Shown: positions 32,141 to 40,150 of the stretch, one piece after another
How positions within the stretch are numbered: position 1 is the stretch's first letter
Layout of the letters: each line of letters begins with the position of its first letter
Assembly (NCBI RefSeq): GCF_031624395.1
Contig: NZ_JAMQON010000001.1
Span: 1,364,001-1,428,000, forward strand
Origin: Halomicroarcula saliterrae
Lineage (GTDB): Archaea; Halobacteriota; Halobacteria; Halobacteriales; Haloarculaceae
DNA length: 64,000 nucleotides
Direction: 5' to 3'
Notes under the pieces: model-generated
Databases searched by the model: none
The model's input: the letters and a program-made list of their open reading frames with translations, nothing else
Told to the model about the DNA's origin: nothing
Position numbers and translations under genes: made by a program

Positions 32141-34303
32141 TCAGGCCAGCTCGTCGTCGATAGTGTCGCGCAGGTCGGCTATCTCTCCGGCGTGATACTG
32201 CAGCGTGTCTTCGTTGACCGTAATCGAGAGGTGGTTCGAGCCGTCGGCCTCGCCCAGTTCCGTCACGGGGGCGACGCCGTCGAAGGCCTCCCGGACGGCG
32301 GCCGGGTCGGTCGTCTCGAAGACGACGCGACCGGGCTGTTCGCCAAAGAGGAGCCGCTTTCGGGTGCCCCGGTCGACCGTCTCCAGCGAGACGTCGGCGC
32401 CGGCGTCCTCGTGGATCATCTCCGCGAGCGTCACCGCCAGGCCGCCGTGGCTCACGTCGTGGGAGGCGAGGACGTGGTCCTCGTCGGCCACCTCGGCGAT
32501 GGTCTGTACGAGCCCGGTCGGGTCCGCGGGCAGTTCGGGGAAGGCGTCGGTCCCGCCAAAGAGCGCGGTGTACTCGGAGCCGCCCAGCCGCGGGTCGGCT
32601 TCGCCCTCCAGCCCGAGATCACCGACGACGACGAGGCTCCCCTCGCCCGATAACTCCATCGAGGGGGCGTCGTACCCCTCCTTGACGCCGACCAGCGCGA
32701 GCGTCGGTGTCGGCGGGATTGGCCCCGTCGCCGAGTCGTTGTACAGCGAGACGTTGCCACCGACCACCGGCACGTCGAGCTCGCTGCACATGTCGGCGAG
32801 CCCGTCGACGATGCCCTTGAAGCCGCCGTAGACGTCGGGCTTCTCGGGGTTGCCGCCGTTCAGGCAGTCGACGGCGGCGTGGGGGACGGCGCCCTTCGCG
32901 GCGACGTTCGTGGCGTTTTCCAGCGCGACCGCGCGGGCGCCCTCGTAGGGCGCGGCGTCGGTCCAGTTGGGGTCCGCGCCGGCCGAGAAGGCCAGCCCGG
33001 TGCCCGACTCCCGAATCGCGAGCAGGGCGGCGTCGTCGCCCGGCAACACGCTCGTCCGGACCTGCACCTCGTGGTCGTACTGGCGGTACACCCACCGCTT
33101 GGAGGCGGTGTTCGGGCTGGCGACGATGCGCTCGAACGCTTCGGCGAGGTCCATCGTCGGCAGGTCCCGCTCCTGGACCGGCGGGGCCTCGCTCGGCAGG
33201 TCGTTCATCGGGGCCCCGTCGCCGAGGAACTCGGCCCCGACGTCGACGACCGTCTCGCCCTCGAACGTACAGACGTAGTTCGTGCCGGCCTCGGTGAGTT
33301 CGCCGATGACCGAGCAGCCGAGCTCGTAGCGCGCCGCGAGTTCGGCGACGCGGTCGACGTTCTCGGGGGCGACCTCGTACACCATGCGCTCCTGGCTCTC
33401 GGCCAGCAGGTACTCCAACGCCGTCATGTTGGGTTCGCGCTCGTGGACGCGGTCGAGTTCGATTCGCGCGCCCAGCCCGCCCTTCGCGACCAGTTCGGAG
33501 GAGGCCCCACCGAGCCCGGCCGCCCCGAGGTCGCGAGCCGACTCTATCAACTCCTCGTCCAGCAGCGCCTCGTTACACTCGATGAGCAGCTTCTCGGCGT
33601 ACGGGTCACCGACCTGGACCGCCGGGCGGTCCTCGGTCTCGGCGTCCTCCGCGAGGTCCTCGCTGGCGAAGGAGGCCCCGCCAAGCCCGTCCCGGCCCGT
33701 CGAGTTCCCGACGAGGACGAGCTTGTTACCCGGCTCCTGGGCCTCGGCGGTGACGGTCCGTTCGGGCTTCAGCAGGCCGATACAGGAGACGTTCACCAGC
33801 GGGTTGCCCTCGTAGTCCTCGTGGAAGGCGACCGAGCCGGCCACGGTGGGAACACCGATGCAGTTGCCGTAGTGGGAGATACCCTCGACGACGCCCTCGA
33901 AGAGGTACTGCGAGTGTTCGCGCTCGAACTCGCCGAAGTACAGCGAGTCCGCGAGCGCGATGGGATAGGCGCCCATCGAGAGCGTATCCCGGACGATGCC
34001 GCCGACGCCGGTGGCCGCGCCGTCGAACGGGTCGACGTAGGACGGGTGGTTGTGGGACTCGACGCCCATCGTGATGTACATCTCGTCGCCGTCGTAGGTC
34101 GGCAGGGAGACGACTGCGGCGTCGTCACCGGGGCCGATGACGACCTGGTCGCCCTCGGAGTCGAAGGCCGTCAGGAGCGGTCGCGAGGAGCGGTAGGCAC
34201 AGTGCTCGCTCCAGAGGTTCTCGAAGAGCGCGGCCTCTGCTCGCGTTGGCTCCCGACCGATTTCTTCGACCACGAGCTCGTGGTCAGCGTCGGACAGGCT
34301 CAT
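32141..34303 (-). CDS. purL: Phosphoribosylformylglycinamidine synthase subunit PurL
   Basis: The ATP-dependent amidation step of purine synthesis (FGAR to FGAM), with PurQ supplying ammonia and PurS bridging. The 720-aa length is that of the small PurL type. Motifs: [16 protein letters not shown] near residue 30, [39 protein letters not shown] and [10 protein letters not shown] in the first half, and the repeated-half [20 protein letters not shown] and [12 protein letters not shown]. purQ and purS are not in the window. It is transcribed alone on the reverse strand. Confidence 0.97.
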   Translation of the reverse strand: MSLSDADHELVVEEIGREPTRAEAALFENLWSEHCAYRSSRPLLTAFDSEGDQVVIGPGDDAAVVSLPTYDGDEMYITMGVESHNHPSYVDPFDGAATGVGGIVRDTLSMGAYPIALADSLYFGEFEREHSQYLFEGVVEGISHYGNCIGVPTVAGSVAFHEDYEGNPLVNVSCIGLLKPERTVTAEAQEPGNKLVLVGNSTGRDGLGGASFASEDLAEDAETEDRPAVQVGDPYAEKLLIECNEALLDEELIESARDLGAAGLGGASSELVAKGGLGARIELDRVHEREPNMTALEYLLAESQERMVYEVAPENVDRVAELAARYELGCSVIGELTEAGTNYVCTFEGETVVDVGAEFLGDGAPMNDLPSEAPPVQERDLPTMDLAEAFERIVASPNTASKRWVYRQYDHEVQVRTSVLPGDDAALLAIRESGTGLAFSAGADPNWTDAAPYEGARAVALENATNVAAKGAVPHAAVDCLNGGNPEKPDVYGGFKGIVDGLADMCSELDVPVVGGNVSLYNDSATGPIPPTPTLALVGVKEGYDAPSMELSGEGSLVVVGDLGLEGEADPRLGGSEYTALFGGTDAFPELPADPTGLVQTIAEVADEDHVLASHDVSHGGLAVTLAEMIHEDAGADVSLETVDRGTRKRLLFGEQPGRVVFETTDPAAVREAFDGVAPVTELGEADGSNHLSITVNEDTLQYHAGEIADLRDTIDDELA

Positions 34304-34369
34304 TAGGAAGTCGTGGCCCCCGGCCGGCTAAATCGCTTTCCATGCAGGGCCGACCACGTGACACCGCGT

Positions 34370-34963
34370 TCACGCCGACTCGGCCAGCAGGCTGTCGACG
34401 TACGCCGACCAGCCGGCTTCGAGGTCATCGGCCACGTCCATCTCCAGCGCGACGGCGATGCCCGTCGACCCGTCGGCCGCCGCCAGCAGGAACGCAGCGG
34501 TCGCCCGAGGGTCGACCTGACGGAACACGTCCTGCTCGATGCCGGACTCGACGATGTCGGTCAACGCGTCGAGACACGCGGTCTCCAGTTCCAGCAGCGG
34601 TCCCCGGAGCGTCTCGTTGTAGGGCGCGTGCGAGAGCAGCTCCATGATGGCGACCGCGATACCGGCGTACTCGTGTTCGGGCGTCCGAAAGAGGAACGCA
34701 CAGGCGTTCCGCAGCGCTTCCTCGGGCGCGTCGGTGTCGACCTGAAGCAGGTCTTCGCTGAGATAGTAGGCCGCGTGTTCGAGGAAGGCAGCGATCATCT
34801 CGTCTTTGCTGTCGAAGTAGTAGTAGAGCCCCGCCTCGCTGTTCGGGTAGTGTTCGGCTATCTTCGCGGTCGTCAGCCGCTCGTAGCCGTGCTGGGCGAG
34901 CGCCTCCTGGACGGCAACGGCGACCTCCGCCCGTGCGTCTTCGCCAATGTCGGTACTCGCCAT
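34370..34963 (-). CDS. TetR/AcrR-family transcriptional regulator
   Basis: A 197-aa regulator with an N-terminal TetR helix-turn-helix (about 10-55): LAQHGYERLTTAKIAEHYPN, then SEAGLYYYFDSKDEMIAAFL, the classic family pattern. The rest is an all-helical ligand/dimer domain. It is divergent from the DUF2071/DCC pair and a palindrome lies between them, so it probably represses that pair and itself. The inducer is unknown. Confidence 0.9.
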   Translation of the reverse strand: MASTDIGEDARAEVAVAVQEALAQHGYERLTTAKIAEHYPNSEAGLYYYFDSKDEMIAAFLEHAAYYLSEDLLQVDTDAPEEALRNACAFLFRTPEHEYAGIAVAIMELLSHAPYNETLRGPLLELETACLDALTDIVESGIEQDVFRQVDPRATAAFLLAAADGSTGIAVALEMDVADDLEAGWSAYVDSLLAESA

Positions 34964-34989
34964 ATATCCGAGTGGACGCTCAGTCGTTT

Positions 34990-35002
34990 CAGCGTTTCGC
35001 TG
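34990..35002. promoter_or_regulatory. Candidate TetR operator
   Basis: A perfect palindrome CAGCG-TTT-CGCTG lies 26 bases upstream of the TetR start, in the 93-base divergent region. A wider imperfect inverted repeat (TCGTTTCAGC at 34984 and GCTGAACGA at 35014) encloses it. The position suits control of both genes. Confidence 0.4.
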
Positions 35003-35056
35003 TCCGTGACCCGGCTGAACGAAAGTCGTTTTTTATCTCGGCCCGCTAGTGAAAGC

Positions 35057-35764
35057 ATGGTCATCCCGCTGGAGATGGGCTGGCGGCACCTCCTCTTCGA
35101 GAACTGGCCGGTCGACCCCGAGCTGATGGACTCGCACCTGCCGGACGGACTCAGTCCCGACACCTTCGACGGGACGGCGTGGCTATCGGTCGTCCCCTTC
35201 ACGAACGTCGACGTCCGACCGAAGGGGCTCCCGAAGTGGGCCGGCCTCCCCCTGCCGGAGCTCAACGTTCGCACGTACGTCACTCGCGACGGCGTTCCGA
35301 GCGTCTACTTCTTCAGCCTGGACGCACAGGGCGTAAGCAGCGTCGTCGGCGCGCGGCTCTTCCATCACCTGCCGTACTACTACGCCCGCATCTCGCTGGA
35401 GTGGGAGAGCGGCCGGGTCGAGTTCGACAGTCGGCGCAAACACCCCGGGGCCCGACCCGCCCGCTACGATGCGACCTACTGGCCCAGCGGCGAGCCGTTC
35501 AGCGCGCCCGAGGAACCACTCGGTGCGTTCCTGGTCGAGCGCTACCGCTTCTACACCGAAGCGCCGGACGGGACGCTCCGGTACACTGACGTGTCTCACG
35601 ACCCGTGGACGCTGTATCCGGCCACGGCCGAGGTCCGGACCGACACGCTCTGTTCGGCCGACGGCTTCGACCGACCCGGGGCCGACCCGGTGTACTACTA
35701 CAGCCCGGGTCTCGACGTGGTCGCACAGCCGAGCCAGCGCGCGCCCGCAGGGGGTGCGCTGTGA
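35057..35764 (+). CDS. DUF2071 (YqjF-like) family protein
   Basis: A 235-aa cytosolic protein with the DUF2071 pattern: MGWRHLLFENWPVDPELMDS near the start, FDGTAWLSVVPF, the NVRTYVTRDGVPSVYFFSLD core, and a long C-terminal half with YYYARISLEWESG. Members are related in fold to acetoacetate decarboxylase-like proteins, but no activity is established. The GTG of the downstream DCC gene overlaps its TGA (GTGA), so the two are coupled; this pairing suggests a joint redox or detoxification role. It is divergent from a TetR regulator. Confidence 0.8.
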   Translation: MVIPLEMGWRHLLFENWPVDPELMDSHLPDGLSPDTFDGTAWLSVVPFTNVDVRPKGLPKWAGLPLPELNVRTYVTRDGVPSVYFFSLDAQGVSSVVGARLFHHLPYYYARISLEWESGRVEFDSRRKHPGARPARYDATYWPSGEPFSAPEEPLGAFLVERYRFYTEAPDGTLRYTDVSHDPWTLYPATAEVRTDTLCSADGFDRPGADPVYYYSPGLDVVAQPSQRAPAGGAL

Positions 35765-36186
35765 GCGACCCCAGCGAACTGCCGGGCGGAGACCACCCGG
35801 TCTTGCTGTTCGACGGCGTCTGCAACCTCTGTAACGGCCTGGTTCAGTTCATCGTTCCGCGGGACCCGGAGGGCGTCATCCACTTCGCGCCGCTCCAGTC
35901 GGCGGCAGCGAAGGCGCTGCTCTCGGGCCACGGGCTCCCGCCCAGCGACCTCGACAGCGTCGTCCTCGTGGAGGACGGCGACGTCTACCGAAAGTCCGAC
36001 GCGGTCATCCGCGTCGCGGAGCTGCTGGGCTGGCCCTACCGGGCCGCGGGCGCCGGCCGCGTCGTCCCAGCGCCGCTCCGGGACGCGCTGTACGACCTCG
36101 TCGCCGACTACCGCTACGACCTGTTCGGCCGAAAGGACCGGTGTATGCTCCCCGACGAGGACGTACAGGACCGCTTTCTCGGGTGA
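35761..36186 (+). CDS. Thiol-disulfide oxidoreductase-like DCC family protein
   Basis: A 141-aa cytosolic protein. The family name motif is clear at about residues 17-24: FDGVCNLCNGLVQFI (D-x-V-C-x-x-C). Further matches are FAPLQSAAAKALL, VVLVEDGDVYRKSDAVIRVA in the middle, and YDLFGRKDRCMLPDEDVQDR at the end. The fold is thioredoxin-like, but reactions are undefined. The GTG start is set by the overlap with the DUF2071 stop. Confidence 0.85.
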   Translation: MSDPSELPGGDHPVLLFDGVCNLCNGLVQFIVPRDPEGVIHFAPLQSAAAKALLSGHGLPPSDLDSVVLVEDGDVYRKSDAVIRVAELLGWPYRAAGAGRVVPAPLRDALYDLVADYRYDLFGRKDRCMLPDEDVQDRFLG

Positions 36187-36239
36187 GCGGCCGTCGTAGC
36201 GACGGTAACCCCGGCGCTGTCCGGGGACACGCCGCTGTA

Positions 36240-36500
36240 TCAGTCGAACAGCTCCAGTACGGTCCGGGCCGTCGCCCGGTCGGCTGACTCCCCGAGCCTC
36301 GCCCTGGGCGCCGCGAGGACTCCCGCCGCGATTCGGGCGCCCAGCTGTTCGACGGCCGCCCGTTGCTCGTCGGTCAGTTCGCCCCCCAGCCGGGTCAGTG
36401 CCCGCTCGACCTGCGCCGTACTGACGGCCTCGGCCCGCCGGTCCAGGCAGTCGGCGGCCGTTTCGACGGGTGTCGTGGGCTCGTCGTCGCGCGTCGACAC
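36240..36500 (-). CDS. Orphan domain resembling the glutamyl-tRNA reductase dimerisation region
   Basis: An 86-aa helical protein. The stretch QVERALTRLGGELTDEQRAA followed by VEQLGARIAAGVLAAPRARL and the ending ARTVLELFD resembles the C-terminal dimerisation domain of HemA (glutamyl-tRNA reductase), which in haloarchaea ends in a similar LxLFD. The catalytic and NADPH domains are absent, so it cannot be a reductase. It may be a regulator or inhibitor that binds HemA, or a gene remnant. The coding pattern is intact from start to stop. The similarity is judged by eye only. Confidence 0.5.
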   Translation of the reverse strand: MSTRDDEPTTPVETAADCLDRRAEAVSTAQVERALTRLGGELTDEQRAAVEQLGARIAAGVLAAPRARLGESADRATARTVLELFD

Positions 36501-36503
36501 GGG

Positions 36504-36797
36504 TCAGCTGCCGGCCAGTCGGTCCGAGTACAGCGAGTATGTCATCACGAGGAAGCCGGCCGCCGTGAAAACGCTCTCGACCGCGGTGCTGACGACGAGC
36601 GGGACGCCGAGCAACTGGTTGAGGCTCCCGGCCAGCACCGCACCGGCGGTGACGAGCCCGATACCAACCGAGAGCACCCGCATCGCCGTCGCTCGAGTGC
36701 GTCTGTACGCCCGGCAGGTCAACGTCGTCAACACGAGGCCACAGGCCAGGGTCAACGTCTTGGTCGCGACTAGGAGGACCGTACTGGGATGGAGCAT
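36504..36797 (-). CDS. Small membrane protein of a wHTH-associated pair (DUF7521-like), copy 1
   Basis: A protein of about 97 aa with three membrane spans: VLLVATKTLTLACGLVLTTL, then TCRAYRRTRATAMRVLSVGI as a basic cytosolic turn into span 2, and a C-terminal span ending LVMTYSLYSDRL. The RAYRRT motif and the YSLY ending recur in the next gene upstream, so the two are paralogues. An alternative ATG lies at 36815. It stands three bases from the orphan HemA-like gene and probably belongs to the operon led by the wHTH gene. Function is unknown. Confidence 0.65.
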   Translation of the reverse strand: MLHPSTVLLVATKTLTLACGLVLTTLTCRAYRRTRATAMRVLSVGIGLVTAGAVLAGSLNQLLGVPLVVSTAVESVFTAAGFLVMTYSLYSDRLAGS

Positions 36798-36870
36798 CTC
36801 GTATGGTAGTGCCATCGCCTCCGATAAATACAGCTCTCCGTGTTGTCAGAAGCTGGGAACGGTGGGGGGC

Positions 36871-37170
36871 TCACTTGACGTACAGCGAGTAGAGGATGAC
36901 GCCGAGGCCGGCCGCAGTCATCGCGCTGGAGATGAAGACGCTGGTGACCAGCAGCTCCTCCCCGACGTACGTCCCCACCGCGAGGTCGAGTACCCCGCCG
37001 ACGATAGCCCCGGTGGTAACGATGCCAAAGCCAAGCGTCAGCCAATAGTGCTGGGCGGCTCCGGTCCGGCGGTAGGCCCTATACGAGAAATGGGTGATGA
37101 GCCCGCCGAGTACCAGGATGAGCGTCTGCGCGACGACGACACCGATCTGTGAGCTTGGGATATGTACCAT
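36871..37170 (-). CDS. Small membrane protein of a wHTH-associated pair (DUF7521-like), copy 2
   Basis: A 99-aa protein with three membrane spans and the same marks as its neighbour: a FSYRAYRRTGAAQHYWLTLG cytosolic turn and an ILYSLYVK end. It starts two bases after the stop of the wHTH gene, so it is translated from the same mRNA. In haloarchaea, wHTH regulators are often followed by such proteins; I read them as membrane partners or targets of the regulator, without evidence for mechanism. Confidence 0.7.
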   Translation of the reverse strand: MVHIPSSQIGVVVAQTLILVLGGLITHFSYRAYRRTGAAQHYWLTLGFGIVTTGAIVGGVLDLAVGTYVGEELLVTSVFISSAMTAAGLGVILYSLYVK

Positions 37171-37172
37171 TG

Positions 37173-37550
37173 TCAGGTCTCCTTGCGCACTTCCGACCAG
37201 AGGTTTTCGAGGCGCTGGTCCGGCGACCGCGCCAGGTGGTCTATGTCGACCTCGAACTGGCGGGACTCGTCGAGCCCGATGACGACTGCCTCGAAGTCGA
37301 CGGCGTACCGACTGGCGTGCTGGCCGTCGGACCGGACCTCGACTCCCTCGTGTAGCAGCGACGCCTCGGTCAGCAGTTCGAGCTTCCGGTAGGTTGTCGA
37401 GAGCGGGACTCCGCTCTCCTCGGATATCTTGCTCGCCGTCATCGGTTCGGAGAGCACCCTGACTATCTTCCGACAGTCCTCGTCGTCGAGCGCGTCGAGG
37501 ACCGTCGTCAGTTCCGCAGTTGCCTCTTCGGCCAAGGGGTCCCGGACCAT
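37173..37550 (-). CDS. Winged helix-turn-helix transcriptional regulator
   Basis: A 125-aa cytosolic DNA-binding protein of the ArsR/HTH_20 type. The wHTH is at about 15-75: VLDALDDEDCRKIVRVLSEP, then MTASKISEESGVPLSTTYRK as the recognition unit, then LELLTEASLLHEGVEVRSDG as the wing. The C-terminal part (VVIGLDESRQFEVDI) is a strand that likely dimerises. It leads the reverse-strand operon of two DUF7521-like genes. No cysteine pair for metal sensing is seen, so the signal is probably not a classic ArsR metal. Confidence 0.85.
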   Translation of the reverse strand: MVRDPLAEEATAELTTVLDALDDEDCRKIVRVLSEPMTASKISEESGVPLSTTYRKLELLTEASLLHEGVEVRSDGQHASRYAVDFEAVVIGLDESRQFEVDIDHLARSPDQRLENLWSEVRKET

Positions 37551-37756
37551 CCTTGGAGGAGTTCTCGTCCCGACCCTTTTAATCTAACCGGCTCGGGGAA
37601 GAGACGGCCCAAATACATCGATTTCGGGCGATTAGAATTAGATATCGTCTCGGGGATTTTATAAAACCCTCGGACAGTTCCCACCGTCCGGGAACAGTTC
37701 TGTCGGCCCGGGAACACCCGCCCGATAGTTTGTCCGCCGCCGCCGAACCATCGGAT

Positions 37757-38209
37757 ATGTCCGACACTGTCGGGAGCTCGACCACGGAATCCGGATGTGA
37801 GGAGACCGGACAGGCGACAGCGGACACGGGTTCTCAGGAGCTGGGAACGCACTGGCAGCGTTTTTTCCGTACCGAACGACCACCGGACATGGACGCGCTC
37901 GACCACACTGTAGACCACCCGCGCAGTGCGACCAGCAGGGAGTGGGAAGTGTTCTGCCGGGAGACCGAATCGGAGCCCCTCACCCACGTCGGCAGCGTGA
38001 GCGCGCCGACCGCAGCCGTCGCCCGCGAACAGGCCACGACGCTGTTTGGCCACGCCGTGGCGCTGTGGCTCTGTCCGGCCGACGGGACAGTCAGAGTTCA
38101 GGGGAGCGAGCTCGGGGTCGGCGAGACGGCGGCCGAGGGGAGCGACGACGCTCCCACGATGGACGAGGGGCAGATGGAGACCGAGACGCTTCAGGGTGGC
38201 GCCGAATGA
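37757..38209 (+). CDS. Candidate rSAM-partner / RiPP-type protein, Htur_1727-like, with PaaB-like core
   Basis: A protein of about 150 aa. The central block REWEVFCRETESEPLTHVGS, VSAPTAAVAREQATTLFGHA and VALWLCPADGTVRV resembles both the haloarchaeal Htur_1727 family of radical-SAM-partnered proteins and, more distantly, PaaB (the small subunit of phenylacetyl-CoA oxygenase), which shares a WEVF...HVGS...A...W pattern. N- and C-terminal regions are low-complexity and acidic, as in leader/core peptides or halophilic tails. Its TGA overlaps the ATG of the radical SAM gene (ATGA), strong evidence of functional coupling. It could be the substrate of the rSAM enzyme or a non-substrate partner. An alternative start is at 37730. 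Confidence 0.7.
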   Translation: MSDTVGSSTTESGCEETGQATADTGSQELGTHWQRFFRTERPPDMDALDHTVDHPRSATSREWEVFCRETESEPLTHVGSVSAPTAAVAREQATTLFGHAVALWLCPADGTVRVQGSELGVGETAAEGSDDAPTMDEGQMETETLQGGAE

Positions 38210-39417
38210 TATCCGTCTCGAAACTGCTGACCGGCCTCGACGCCGAGGGCGACGGCCTCCGGTACGACGCGGCCGAGGAGTCGACGAAACGCCAGATTCG
38301 GAACCGGAAACAGCGCCGCCCGGTCGTCGTCTGGAACGTCACCAAACAGTGCAATCTCTACTGTGACCACTGCTACGCCGCCGCGGACACCGACATCGCC
38401 GACGGGGAGCTGACCACGGCCGAGGGCAAGGCACTGCTCGACGACCTCGCCGACTACGGCGCGCCGGTCGTCCTCTTCTCGGGCGGCGAGCCGCTCGTGC
38501 GACAAGACCTCGAAGAACTGATCGCCCACGCGGCCGACGCGGGTATCCGGCCCGTCCTCTCGACCAACGGGACGCTCATCACCGAGGCCCGGGCCCGGTC
38601 GCTTCGCGACGCTGGGCTGGCCTACGCCGGCGTCTCCGTCGACGGGCTCCCGGAGATCAACGACGCGTTCCGGGGCGTCGACGGCGCGTTCGACGGCGCG
38701 GTTCAGGGCATCGAGAACTGCCTCGACGCCGGGCTGAAAACCGGGCTGCGGTACACCATCACCGAACGCAACGCCCCCGACCTCGAAGGGGTCGTGGAGC
38801 TGCTGTCCGACGTGGGGGTCGACCGCTTTTGCTTCTATCACCTCGACTACGGCGGCCGCGGGACCGAGATTCTCGACGCCGACCTCTCGCCCGTCGACCG
38901 CCGCGAGGCCGTCAAGCGGGTCTGTGACATGACCCGCGACTACCACGCCCGCGGTGAGGAGATCGAGACGTTGCTGGTCGGCAACTACGCCGACGCGGCC
39001 TATCTGGTCGAGTACGCTCGCGAGCACATGGGCGAGGAGCAGGCCCGACGTGTCTACGAGTACCTGCGGGTCAACGGCGGTGACCCGACCGGCGAGCGCG
39101 TCGCCGACATCGATTATCAGGGGAACGTCCACCTCACGCAGTTCTGGCAGGGGTACTCGCTGGGGAACGTCCGCGACAGGTCCTTCGGCGCTATCTGGGA
39201 GGACGAGTCGAATCCGCTGTTGCGAGCGCTTCGCGACCGCGAGTCCCATCTCACGGGTCGCTGTAGCGACTGCCGGTACGCTGGCGTGTGTCGGGGCGGG
39301 TCGAGACTTCGCGCGCTGACTGTCGCCGACGACCCCTTCGCGCCCGACCCACAGTGTTACCTGACTGCCGAGGAGATCACCGGTCCGAGGCCGTTCGGAG
39401 CGGCCGAATCCGACTGA
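38206..39417 (+). CDS. Radical SAM/SPASM enzyme (TIGR04053/AhbD-like)
   Basis: A 403-aa cytosolic iron-sulfur enzyme. The radical-SAM cluster ligands are Cys49, Cys53 and Cys56 in KQCNLYCDHCYAA. The SAM-contacting FSGGEPLVR follows, then STNGTLI and VSVDGLPEINDAFRG. A C-terminal SPASM-like auxiliary cluster site is suggested by GRCSDCRYAGVCRGGSR (near 350-367) and a further Cys in DPQCYL. The group is related to heme synthase AhbD and to peptide-modifying rSAM enzymes. The overlapping upstream Htur_1727-like gene suggests a peptide or protein substrate, but a heme-related activity cannot be excluded. It is 45 bases upstream of the PHP gene. Confidence 0.88.
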   Translation: MISVSKLLTGLDAEGDGLRYDAAEESTKRQIRNRKQRRPVVVWNVTKQCNLYCDHCYAAADTDIADGELTTAEGKALLDDLADYGAPVVLFSGGEPLVRQDLEELIAHAADAGIRPVLSTNGTLITEARARSLRDAGLAYAGVSVDGLPEINDAFRGVDGAFDGAVQGIENCLDAGLKTGLRYTITERNAPDLEGVVELLSDVGVDRFCFYHLDYGGRGTEILDADLSPVDRREAVKRVCDMTRDYHARGEEIETLLVGNYADAAYLVEYAREHMGEEQARRVYEYLRVNGGDPTGERVADIDYQGNVHLTQFWQGYSLGNVRDRSFGAIWEDESNPLLRALRDRESHLTGRCSDCRYAGVCRGGSRLRALTVADDPFAPDPQCYLTAEEITGPRPFGAAESD

Positions 39418-39462
39418 ACGCGTACCGGGGCGCTTTTGGCCTGTCCATCTCTACCCTCGGGC

Positions 39463-40149
39463 GTGCTGTCGGTCGAGCTCCACACACACTCGTCGCTGTC
39501 CCACGACGGCCGGGACCCTGTCGAACTCCTCCTCGAACAGGCCCGCGCCGTCGGACTGGACGCGCTGGCCGTCACCGACCACGACGAGCTCGAAGCCAGC
39601 CGCCGAGCGGCTGACCTCGCTCCCGACTACGGGCTCGTCGGCATCCCGGGCATGGAGGTCACCTGCGAGGCCGGCCACGTCCTCGCGCTCGGCATCGCGG
39701 AGGCGATTCCACCGGGGCTGTCCTTCGCCGAGACGCTCGACCGCATCCGTGACCAGGGTGGTCTCGCCGTGGTCCCCCACCCGTTTCAGGAGTCGCGCCA
39801 CGGCGTCCTCGACAGGATATCGAAGGACGAGCTCACGGCCGCCGACGCCATCGAAGTGTACAACTCCCGCTTGCTCACCGGTCGGTCGAACCGACAGGCA
39901 GAGCGCTTCGCCCGGCGGCGCGGCCTCCCGATGACCGCCGGCAGCGACGCCCACATCGCCGAGATGGTGGGACAGGCGGTGACGACGGTCGACGCGAGCG
40001 AGCGGTCCGTCGACGGTATCCTCGAGGCCATCCGCGAGGGACGGACCACGGTCGAGGGCAAGCGGACGCCGTGGCGTATCAGCTTCCGGCAGGCCGCCGG
40101 CGGGGCCAGACGCCGTATCGTGAGCCGTCTCGGAGGGCTGCTCGAGTAA
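39463..40149 (+). CDS. PHP-domain phosphoesterase
   Basis: A 228-aa cytosolic metal-dependent phosphoesterase. Motifs: HTHSSLSHDG near the start (H-x-H), AVTDHDELEA (D-H), PGMEVTCEAGHVLALG (E and H), VVPHPF, and TAGSDAHIAE near residue 160 (D-x-H). This is the trinuclear-metal PHP layout seen in 3',5'-nucleotide phosphatases and histidinol-phosphatase relatives. The GTG at 39463 puts the first strand directly at the start; no other close start fits. It ends one base before the ATG of the AsnB-like gene, so they are coupled, and both continue the rSAM run. Confidence 0.85.
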   Translation: MLSVELHTHSSLSHDGRDPVELLLEQARAVGLDALAVTDHDELEASRRAADLAPDYGLVGIPGMEVTCEAGHVLALGIAEAIPPGLSFAETLDRIRDQGGLAVVPHPFQESRHGVLDRISKDELTAADAIEVYNSRLLTGRSNRQAERFARRRGLPMTAGSDAHIAEMVGQAVTTVDASERSVDGILEAIREGRTTVEGKRTPWRISFRQAAGGARRRIVSRLGGLLE

Positions 40150-40150
40150 T

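Noticed and set aside
32879..34306. Open frame antisense to purL
   Set aside because: Same composition artefact. purL motifs cover the whole reverse-strand frame, and the antisense product has no recognisable domain.
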